20,354 nucleotides of DNA from assembly GCA_937915745.1 (NCBI GenBank), contig CALGGJ010000120.1:1-20354 (forward strand), written 5' to 3'. Below are positions 13,462 to 20,354 of this stretch, piece after piece. Under the pieces are notes generated by a model. It was given only the letters and a program-made list of their open reading frames with translations, was not told the origin of the DNA and ran no database searches. Source of the stretch: an uncultured Prevotellaceae bacterium. Its GTDB lineage: Bacteria > Bacteroidota > Bacteroidia > Bacteroidales > Bacteroidaceae. Both the position numbers and the translations under genes were made by a program. How positions within the stretch are numbered: the first letter of the stretch is position 1; every line of letters starts with the position of its first letter.

Positions 13462-16398
13462 ATGAAACTTCCTAATATAATCAAGGCATTAGCCATCGCT
13501 GTCCTGATACCAGTCACGATGTATGGACAGACAGGTCAAGGAAACTTCACCATGCTGATATCGGCCGTGACCAGTGCTGAGAACTATCTCGCAGGACTCA
13601 ATACAGACAACTATCCCCCATCGGCCATCGCCGAATATCAAGATGCCATCAATATAGCCAACGACTTGATAGCGATAGGCACAGCCAGCCAATCGACCAT
13701 CAACTCGTGCCGTACCGCCCTGTCCACAGCCCGCACCAAACTCAACGCCACACGCGGCAAGACATTCGACACAAGCGGTGTAACAATAGGATATGACACC
13801 AACCGCGGATTCCACCATCCAGGCGGACTCCATACCGAAGCCGATTTCATACGCATTCGCCAGCAACTGGCCGACGGCAATGAAAAGGTGACTGCAGCCT
13901 ACAATGTACTGAAAAAAGCAGAATACTCGCAAGCCACATGCGCAACATGGCCCACCGAATACATAGTGCGCGGAGGTACCGGCGAGAACTACATCAACGC
14001 TGCACGCGGTGCCACCATTGCTTATCAGAATGCACTGAGATGGCGTATCGACGGTACAAAAACCAATGCAGACAACGCAGTGAAGACTCTCATGGCATGG
14101 GCCAATACGACAAAAGGAGTGACAGGCACCAGCGACCAATGTCTGGCGTACGGACTATATGGCTATGAATTTGCACAAGCAGCCGAACTCATGCGCGACT
14201 ACGAAGGATGGAGCCGCGATGAATTCAAACAATTCCAGCGGTGGATGCTCGACGTGTGGTATCCAGGCTGTATCGGATTCCTCAGAGTACGCAACGGAAC
14301 ATGGGAAAACTCAGGCAAATGGTGGCAGGCACCAGGGCACTACTGGTCAAACTGGGGACTGTGTAACGCATTGGCCGTATTAAGCATAGGCGTACTATGC
14401 GACGACGTATTCATATACAACCAAGGACTGTCGTTCATCAAATATGACCAAGTAGGAACCTTCACCGACCCGCGCACTGCCGACCCGATACTCAATGACG
14501 GACTCACCGAATTCTGGGGAAACCTCATCGTTACAACAACACAGTCGCCACTCGAAACCGGAGCCTACGGCAAACTGGGACAGATGAACGAAAGCGGACG
14601 CGACACCGGACACGCTTCGATGGCAGCAGGACTGGCTGTCGATGTTGCACACCAGATATATAACCAAGGCGATGACCTCTTCGCATTCATGGACCACCGG
14701 TTGGCAGCAGGCATTGAGTACATAGCAGCACAGACACAAAGCGTGGCAAACCTGCCATGGACCAACTACCACTACGCCAACAACGCATACTACTACTCCG
14801 ACTCGCGCGCATGGCTCATGACCGGACCTGCACTCGGAGCACAGATGCGGCCATACTGGGGTACCGTTATCGGACACTACGAAGGAGTGAAAGGTGTCAG
14901 TATGCCTTTTTCGCACCGTGCATACGAAGAAATGGGGATAGACTGGGGCGGACAAGGAGGCACCAGCGGCGGATACGACCACCTCGGATACTCTGTACTA
15001 ATGAACACACGCGATGGAATCGCTCCGGCCGACAAAGTGCCTACTGAGCTATCGGGCAAAATGAAATACGGCAATCAAACAGTCAAAGGCAACGAGCTGG
15101 GCGGACTGAAAAACACATATCAATATATAGCCAACCAAGGACTGTCTGCAGGAACCGAGGTAACACTGATGCCACAACTGCCCGCAGGCGAAGAAGACAC
15201 AGGACTCTGGCTATGGGACGACGGACAGACCACACGCGACATATCCGTAAGTGCATATGAAAGCCACATATACAGGGTGACATACACCAACGCCAACGGA
15301 ATAAAAAGTGAACAGGCATTCACTATTGCAGTGCAAGGTGACTGCCAGGCAAGCCAAGTAATACCATACATCAACGGAACACAAACACTCAACGCCGACA
15401 TAGAATACGGCAGCGAGGTGACACTGAACTGCAACTGCCCGAGCGGATGGGGCACAATACTGTGGGACAACGGACAGACCGACTACACAATAACCATACC
15501 TGCAATCACAACATCGCGCGACGTGAGAGCCATATTCACCAACCAGGGTGGGCGGCAGACTATGGTCACATTCCATCTCAACGTTCACAAACTCATGCCA
15601 AGCATTAAAGCAGGCAACAAACTGAATGAAGGAATAGACAAGACAACCATCAAAGAAAACACCGACGTAACACTCTATGTCAAACCAGCAACCCTGCTCG
15701 AAGGAGGCAAATACCTCTGGACCACCGACGGTAACGCAGTGGGCGATAGTTCTGCACTGGAACTTGCAGCCATGAGCCAAAGTACATTCCCAACAATCAC
15801 CTACTACACGAACGACACGACAATAGCCACACTGCAATTCGAGCTGCTCGTATATCCCCGCAGCGACATACTAATCGATGAAGACGACTACCTGATACGT
15901 CACAGAACTACCGGCACCTACCTCACCAATACCGCTGGAGCCGATGCATCACCATCGCTCCGCACAGCCCTCACCGACAACGAGGGTACCCCCTCTCTCA
16001 GCCAAATATGGCACATAAGCCGCACCACAAATGCACGATACGACATCATGTCGGCATCCGACAGCCTATATCTCAACGCTGCCGGACAACTCATTGCACG
16101 AACCTTCAGGCCACAACGCATCACAATGGCAACAGGAACCGACTTCGTGCAGTTCTACAACACATCAAACACCTATTGGGTAGCAAATGACGACGGAACC
16201 ATCACATTCGGTGGCACCGACCAGCTCAGCGACTTCCCGTTCCAACTAATCAAAGCAGGAAAAGCCACCGGTATCGACATGACACAAAACGCCACACCCG
16301 CAACATACGACTCAATCTACAACATCACAGGGCTTCGTACCAATCATCTGCAACGGGGATTGAACATTGTGAATGGAGAAAAAATACTAATCAAATGA
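13462..16398 (+). CDS. Secreted multidomain alginate-lyase-superfamily enzyme
   Basis: A 978-residue secreted protein with signal peptide about 1-22 (MKLPNIIKALAIAVLIPVTMYG). Residues 30-97 form a FIVAR-like helical pair. About 110-520 is an Alginate_lyase (PF05426) toroid with GHYWSNWG near 292-299, GQMNESGRDTGHA at 373-385, NQGDDLFAFMDHRL, and HYEGVKGVSMPF...GGYDHLGYSVL. Three Ig/PKD-like sandwiches follow (about 525-625, 630-715, 720-810), two of them with W.D[DN]GQT. A ricin-type beta-trefoil-like domain lies at about 815-935, with a repeat-type tail at 951-978 (IYNITG...L..GLNIV.GEKILIK). The enzyme should cleave a uronic-acid polysaccharide by beta-elimination; PL38- or PL5-like families are candidates but the substrate is not shown. 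It shares the GQ..E.GRD.GHA motif with the gene at 6177. A -7 box lies 25 bases upstream. Confidence 0.82.
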   Translation: MKLPNIIKALAIAVLIPVTMYGQTGQGNFTMLISAVTSAENYLAGLNTDNYPPSAIAEYQDAINIANDLIAIGTASQSTINSCRTALSTARTKLNATRGKTFDTSGVTIGYDTNRGFHHPGGLHTEADFIRIRQQLADGNEKVTAAYNVLKKAEYSQATCATWPTEYIVRGGTGENYINAARGATIAYQNALRWRIDGTKTNADNAVKTLMAWANTTKGVTGTSDQCLAYGLYGYEFAQAAELMRDYEGWSRDEFKQFQRWMLDVWYPGCIGFLRVRNGTWENSGKWWQAPGHYWSNWGLCNALAVLSIGVLCDDVFIYNQGLSFIKYDQVGTFTDPRTADPILNDGLTEFWGNLIVTTTQSPLETGAYGKLGQMNESGRDTGHASMAAGLAVDVAHQIYNQGDDLFAFMDHRLAAGIEYIAAQTQSVANLPWTNYHYANNAYYYSDSRAWLMTGPALGAQMRPYWGTVIGHYEGVKGVSMPFSHRAYEEMGIDWGGQGGTSGGYDHLGYSVLMNTRDGIAPADKVPTELSGKMKYGNQTVKGNELGGLKNTYQYIANQGLSAGTEVTLMPQLPAGEEDTGLWLWDDGQTTRDISVSAYESHIYRVTYTNANGIKSEQAFTIAVQGDCQASQVIPYINGTQTLNADIEYGSEVTLNCNCPSGWGTILWDNGQTDYTITIPAITTSRDVRAIFTNQGGRQTMVTFHLNVHKLMPSIKAGNKLNEGIDKTTIKENTDVTLYVKPATLLEGGKYLWTTDGNAVGDSSALELAAMSQSTFPTITYYTNDTTIATLQFELLVYPRSDILIDEDDYLIRHRTTGTYLTNTAGADASPSLRTALTDNEGTPSLSQIWHISRTTNARYDIMSASDSLYLNAAGQLIARTFRPQRITMATGTDFVQFYNTSNTYWVANDDGTITFGGTDQLSDFPFQLIKAGKATGIDMTQNATPATYDSIYNITGLRTNHLQRGLNIVNGEKILIK

Positions 16399-16458
16399 TA
16401 TTTACTGCTGATATACACAAAAAATGTAGAACCTCACACTTTCTTTATAAAATAAATT

Positions 16459-16490
16459 TGTATATTTGCAACCGAGATTGCAAATATACA
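16459..16490. promoter_or_regulatory. Perfect 13-bp dyad carrying a -7 box on each strand
   Basis: TGTATATTTGCAA (16459-16471) and TTGCAAATATACA (16478-16490) are perfect inverted copies around CCGAGA. The left arm contains TATATTTG (16461-16468), a -7 box on the plus strand; the right arm has the same on the minus strand. TAAATTTG, another -7 match, lies directly before it (16453-16460). The dyad could be an operator over the promoter of the gene at 16688, or a stem-loop ending the upstream transcript, though it has no T-tract. Confidence 0.55.
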
Positions 16491-16525
16491 TCTGATTGTA
16501 TTTCTTGGGCAACCGAGATTGCAAA
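16468..16525 (+). repeat. Two copies of GCAACCGAGATTGCAAA spaced 41 bases
   Basis: Exact 17-base copies at 16468-16484 and 16509-16525. Each copy itself contains the short dyad GCAA-N6-TTGC. Start-to-start distance is 41 bases, about four DNA turns. They may be paired protein-binding sites upstream of the gene at 16688. Confidence 0.55.
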
Positions 16526-16594
16526 GCGGTGTAAACAGATAGATTAAAACGCCATATAATCAAAACCAAACAGACCACTACGATTAAATACAAC

Positions 16595-16680
16595 TGTTAC
16601 TAAATCTGAAACAACAAATTACTAAATCTGAAACAACAGTTACTAAAACTGAAACAACAGTTATCAAACCAAAAAACAAC
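16595..16680 (+). repeat. Four tandem 21-22-base repeats just before a start codon
   Basis: The unit TTACTAAATCTGAAACAAC starts at 16597, 16619, 16640 and 16661. The first two copies of the 19-mer are identical, the third differs at one base and the fourth is degenerate. The array ends 7 bases before the ATG at 16688. It is A-rich and poor in G, so it would stay unstructured in mRNA. It could enhance translation in a species without Shine-Dalgarno sites, or vary in copy number. Confidence 0.65.
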
Positions 16681-16687
16681 AAAGCCT

Positions 16688-19600
16688 ATGAACCGAAAAA
16701 TTACACTCTTTGGTTCGATGCTGACCCTGGCACTCGGAATGAGTGCACAAGGGTGGGTTGAACCTACAATCAGTCCGAGCGACTACGCTGAACTGAAGTT
16801 GTCGTCTGCCACACCTGGCGACACGACGCTCTATTACCTCTACAACATCGACGGTGGGGCATTCCTCACCAACCGTGTATGCAGCAGCCACTCACAGTGG
16901 AGTACACATGCTGCAATCAACCAGGCAGGCAACACCATCATGGTAACACCTTACGAAATAGAAGGTGAAGAATGGGATGGGGTTACAGTAAGCATTTGGA
17001 ACATCTACAACAACACATGGTACCAACTATTTGCATCATCAGTATCCAATGCATTTGTTGACTACCAAACCGACGGATTCCCCCTCTGGACAATAGAGAA
17101 GACCGAAGGCAACATCTACAAGATAGCAGTTGCCGACTCTAACACTGGACTTGAATCGGAAATGCAGACCCTCATCGGGAAGTCTTACATGGGATTTGAC
17201 ATGTATGACGACGATTTTGTATCCAACGGTGTGAAACCTATCACGCCTATGATTGACCTCAGCGAAGAAAGAGACGGGGCATGTGTGAGCTGGGCCTTCA
17301 TTCCCGAAAGCATATACAAGGAATATCTGCCGAAGATGCAGGCGTACATAGCGGCCATCGACTTGGATGAATTCATCAAACAAACCAATGCCGACTATCC
17401 GGAAGTATCGACAGCCGATGCTGAAGCCGTATATAACAACACAGCATCGACCGAAAGCGAACTGAAAGACGCCAAAGCAAAACTGCAAGCCGACATCTAC
17501 ACATACCGAGTTGCATCTACACTGGCTGGTGCCACCAACGACGCCCCGAAGGATGCCACACCACTTATGACCAACTCCAACTTCGACAGCGGTAATGCCG
17601 ATGGGTGGACTGTCAACATCGGTTCGGCAAATGCCAGCGGATATCAAGGCGATTCATACACCAACGGCGATGTTACAATCGACAAGTTCATACAGGCCTG
17701 GCGTCCTACATACAATGTTGACAGCAATCACCTGGGCGATGGTAAGATGTCAACCACTATCACCGGCCTGCCTGCAGGTAAGTATAAAGTGGGTTGCGAT
17801 GCAATAGCTGTATTCCAGAAAGACGGAGCGCCGATGGTAACCGGCGTAACGTTCTTTGTAAGAAACGGCAACGAGGTCGATATGAAACTCGAAATCGCAA
17901 CCGAAAATCAAAAGCCATGCCATTATGAAATCACATTTGCCATGTCGGAACCAGGCGATGTGGAACTTGGCATCCGCACCACATCTACAACGGCAAGCTG
18001 GGTGGCAGGCGACAACTTCACCATCTACTACTACGGTGAAGTGACTGAGGACCCTAACAAGGTAATCCTCGACGGACTGGCCGACCGCTATACTGCCGAG
18101 TTCCCTGAGATAGACGATGTGAAGGCCAACAAGGATGTGAAGCAGGCATTTACCGACGAAATAGCCAAAGCACGAGGCATCGCAGAAGGATATGAAGAGG
18201 AAATAAAGGCCCTGACTGCTGCCTATGATGCGCTGAAAGCATCGATTGACGACTACAAACTGCTCAGGACGGCCCTCGATGAGTGCGACGAGTTTATGGA
18301 AAACCTCACAGAGACGTTCCCTGAACTGGCCGACAAACTGGGCGATTTCAAGATGGACATGGAGGGTGAATACGACGACGAGACTGCCACAAGCGAATAC
18401 TGCAAGGGAGCATCGAAGATGGTGTACGACAAGATCCTGTCAGAGATTGCAGAAAACCAAAAGCAAGGTGATGAAATCACGGCAATAGTGTTTAACCCTA
18501 ACTTCTCTAAGGGCAATGACGGGTGGACCTGGAATCCCAAGAACGCAGCCGACGTGAAAGCTGCATCTACAGGCAACCCCGTAGTAACTGCATACCACAC
18601 CACATACGACTGCTTCCAGACTATCGAAGGTCTGAAGCCGGGCATCTACAAGCTCACAGTACAGGGATATTACCGCACTGCAAGCGAAAGCACTGCATAC
18701 AGTGAATACGTGGCTGGCAACTCGACCGAGATTTGTGCCGAAGTATATGTCAACAACATCGCAGCAAAACTGATGAACGCATTCGACAACTATACCACAA
18801 CAACCCTCGGTTCAGGCTCGTACGAGTTTGAAACAGGCAAGTGGGTTCCGGCCGGCTCGACCGACATCGCAAACGTGTTCCGCAACGAGCCCGACTTGTA
18901 TGTAAACACGGTATATGGATATGTGCTTGACGACGGGAAACTCACACTCGGCGTACGCGAAACATCTGCTCCGCGCGATGCATGCTACTCCACATTCGAC
19001 AACTTCCACCTCTACTACGCTGGTGTTGACCCTGAAGCCGTCGCAATGGTGGTTGATAAGCTGCAGGAAGAGGCCGATGCACTCGACGACGCTGTTATGT
19101 CGGCAGAAGCACGCAACAATATGGACAATGCAGTGAAAGCCGTAAAGGAAGCCGGCGAAGACAATATCATGGCTGCGATAGGCAATTTCTTCAGTGCAGT
19201 GGAAGCATCAAAGGCATCTGTTATAGTACACGAAGGACTCGCACAAGCGTATGATGCACTGGAACAAGCCGTGTTTGACTATTCTGACGCTCCGTCCGAC
19301 AAGCTTGCCGAACTGAAAGCAGTGGTCGAAGAGGTGGAAACCGCCATGCAGACAGGCTGTGAGACCGACGCTGCCTGCGAAGAACTCATCAGCCGTGCCG
19401 GAAAGGCTATCACTGCACTCAAGCTGCCTGACGGCATTGCATCGGCCGACAACCCTATCGACTACTCTTGCCTGCTAATCAACCCCGACCTCGACCAGGA
19501 CAGCGGAAACAGCAACAAAAACGTGCCGGGATGGGACCGTGGTTCGTGCAACGGATATAAGCAAAATACATTCAGCGCATTCGGCGGTGAGTCCCACTTA

Positions 19601-20164
19601 TATCAGACTGTCTCCGGTCTGCCGGCAGGGAAATATATCATTGAAGCACAAGGTGCATACCGTGCAGGTGACCCGGCAGGGGATGCAAGCCGCTATGCAG
19701 CAAATCCGGAGGGCGACCGCAATGCGTGGGTATTCGGAACTACCTCAGACACGACAGTCATTGGATATCTGCACCGCAACTCGGAATATGCACTTGAAGA
19801 GAATCTGGGAGGCTCGGGCTCTCAGACTGTCACACTGAATGGTCAGACCCTGTACGTACCTTACAACACCAACGCATACGTAGCCTGGTTCAACGCAGGT
19901 TACTATATCACTCAAATTGAAATCGAGGTACCAGAAGACGGAATCCTCAAACTCGGTATCGACAAGCCTTATACTGTGACCAACGACTACATCAACATCA
20001 ACTACGTTCACCTCATCTATCTCGGACCGGTAGAGTCAGATGCAATCAGCAACGTAGCAACCGATGCAGCCGTAAAGGGTGTTTACAATATTGCAGGCCA
20101 GAAGTTGAACAACCTGCAACCAGGTATCAACATCGTCGATGGCAAAAGAGTGCTGGTTAAGTAA
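16688..20164 (+). CDS. Large secreted protein with three galactose-binding-like modules
   Basis: A 1158-residue protein with signal peptide about 1-21 (MNRKITLFGSMLTLALGMSAQ). An N-terminal beta-rich, perhaps ricin-like domain (25-205) is followed by three similar sandwich modules, each opening with N.[ND][FL] and a GW: about 292-450 (TNSNFDSGNADGWTV), 601-780 (FNPNFSKGNDGWTWN) and 928-1120 (INPDLDQDSGN...VPGWDRG). Each has a GL.[AP]G.Y[KI] strand. Helical FIVAR-like linkers separate them (about 208-275, 455-590, 785-920). The tail 1131-1158 (VYNIAGQKLNNLQPGINIVDGKRVLVK) matches that of the lyase upstream at 14 of 28 positions. No catalytic motif is evident, so it is probably a surface glycan-binding or scaffold protein acting beside that lyase. 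The start follows the tandem-repeat leader; an intrinsic terminator follows the stop. Confidence 0.8.
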   Translation: MNRKITLFGSMLTLALGMSAQGWVEPTISPSDYAELKLSSATPGDTTLYYLYNIDGGAFLTNRVCSSHSQWSTHAAINQAGNTIMVTPYEIEGEEWDGVTVSIWNIYNNTWYQLFASSVSNAFVDYQTDGFPLWTIEKTEGNIYKIAVADSNTGLESEMQTLIGKSYMGFDMYDDDFVSNGVKPITPMIDLSEERDGACVSWAFIPESIYKEYLPKMQAYIAAIDLDEFIKQTNADYPEVSTADAEAVYNNTASTESELKDAKAKLQADIYTYRVASTLAGATNDAPKDATPLMTNSNFDSGNADGWTVNIGSANASGYQGDSYTNGDVTIDKFIQAWRPTYNVDSNHLGDGKMSTTITGLPAGKYKVGCDAIAVFQKDGAPMVTGVTFFVRNGNEVDMKLEIATENQKPCHYEITFAMSEPGDVELGIRTTSTTASWVAGDNFTIYYYGEVTEDPNKVILDGLADRYTAEFPEIDDVKANKDVKQAFTDEIAKARGIAEGYEEEIKALTAAYDALKASIDDYKLLRTALDECDEFMENLTETFPELADKLGDFKMDMEGEYDDETATSEYCKGASKMVYDKILSEIAENQKQGDEITAIVFNPNFSKGNDGWTWNPKNAADVKAASTGNPVVTAYHTTYDCFQTIEGLKPGIYKLTVQGYYRTASESTAYSEYVAGNSTEICAEVYVNNIAAKLMNAFDNYTTTTLGSGSYEFETGKWVPAGSTDIANVFRNEPDLYVNTVYGYVLDDGKLTLGVRETSAPRDACYSTFDNFHLYYAGVDPEAVAMVVDKLQEEADALDDAVMSAEARNNMDNAVKAVKEAGEDNIMAAIGNFFSAVEASKASVIVHEGLAQAYDALEQAVFDYSDAPSDKLAELKAVVEEVETAMQTGCETDAACEELISRAGKAITALKLPDGIASADNPIDYSCLLINPDLDQDSGNSNKNVPGWDRGSCNGYKQNTFSAFGGESHLYQTVSGLPAGKYIIEAQGAYRAGDPAGDASRYAANPEGDRNAWVFGTTSDTTVIGYLHRNSEYALEENLGGSGSQTVTLNGQTLYVPYNTNAYVAWFNAGYYITQIEIEVPEDGILKLGIDKPYTVTNDYININYVHLIYLGPVESDAISNVATDAAVKGVYNIAGQKLNNLQPGINIVDGKRVLVK

Positions 20165-20231
20165 AGACGAGTTACGTTGAACCGACAGGCGTCTTACAAT
20201 AACCCGGAATATTGATTATTATAAAACACTT

Positions 20232-20269
20232 AAGTCGTGCAGGGCGCAATGCTCTGCACGACTTTTTTT
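20232..20269 (+). terminator. Strong intrinsic terminator
   Basis: A 14-bp stem (20232-20245 with 20251-20264, one G-U pair) closed by loop GCAAT and followed by a run of seven T. It ends the transcript of the 1158-residue protein gene. A MITE-like end starts 3 bases after it. Confidence 0.92.
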
Positions 20270-20271
20270 AA

Positions 20272-20354
20272 CCCAAATCGGTCATTAGACTGTTTTGCAC
20301 TTTGAAAACTTTGGATTTCATCCGACCTTTTCTTTGCCTCGGCATAGCCCAAGC
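20272..20354 (-). mobile_element. Partial, diverged copy of the MITE-like element
   Basis: Starts with CCCAAATCGGTCATTAG (20272-20288), and its first 41 bases match the inverted right end of the complete element (10388 downward) with four differences. Later bases are more diverged, but the closing words (GCCTCGGCA, CAAGC) still align. It runs off the window. The preceding TTTAA (20267-20271) would be its target duplication. Confidence 0.7.

Noticed and set aside
13268..13465. 65-codon plus-strand frame running into the lyase start
   Set aside because: It spans the -7 box of the lyase gene and overlaps its ATG; no signal peptide or domain.
14395..15837. Several long minus-strand frames (195, 116 and 208 codons)
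   Set aside because: All are antisense to the lyase gene and result from its codon bias; Cys/Val-rich products typical of such shadows.
16595..16680. CRISPR-like array
   Set aside because: Units are contiguous with a 21-22-base period and no unique spacers; no cas genes nearby.

Overview
The window looks like a chromosomal segment of a Bacteroidales bacterium, most likely Prevotella or a close relative. The evidence is several Bacteroidetes-type promoters (TAnnTTTG -7 boxes), the lack of Shine-Dalgarno sequences, an IS1380-type transposase remnant of the kind found in Bacteroidales, and large secreted glycan-active proteins ending in a short GQ...L..GinIv.GkrvlvK tail. No rRNA, tRNA or CRISPR array was seen.

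Layout. (1) 55-5803 is housekeeping. A two-Gate nucleoside-recognition membrane protein on the minus strand diverges from a plus-strand run of an LptF/LptG-family permease, ribBA (ATGA overlap with the permease) and a class I aspartate-type aminotransferase. (2) 5804-6176 is a convergent gap filled by a 182-bp nested-inverted-repeat element flanked by CATAT direct repeats. (3) 6177-8531 (minus) encodes a secreted fusion of an alginate-lyase-like toroid and a GH28-like beta-helix. (4) 8556-9113 has no intact gene but carries a frameshifted IS1380-family transposase relic. (5) 9114-9983 (minus) is a lipoprotein with GSGD beta-helix repeats (DUF2807-like). (6) 10122-10393 is a 262-bp non-coding element with 17-bp terminal inverted repeats and a TTTAT target duplication. 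Two more copies are cut by the two window edges. (7) 10429-12914 (minus) holds an ABC ATPase, a permease and a YtrA-type GntR regulator in overlapping reading frames, then a small secreted protein of unknown function. A good promoter and a putative operator lie about 190 bases upstream. (8) 13462-20164 (plus) encodes two very large secreted proteins: a multidomain alginate-lyase-superfamily enzyme, and a non-catalytic protein with three galactose-binding-like modules. They are separated by a 289-base intergenic region with a perfect promoter-containing dyad, a repeated 17-mer and four tandem copies of a 21-22-base repeat next to the start codon.

How it fits together. Three secreted proteins (6177, 13462, 16688) point to binding and cleavage of an acidic, uronate-containing polysaccharide, but no SusC/SusD pair is present. 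The ABC/GntR cassette looks like a self-regulated envelope-stress or export system. The small mobile elements lie between genes, and the three copies of one family each lie downstream of a gene 3' end.
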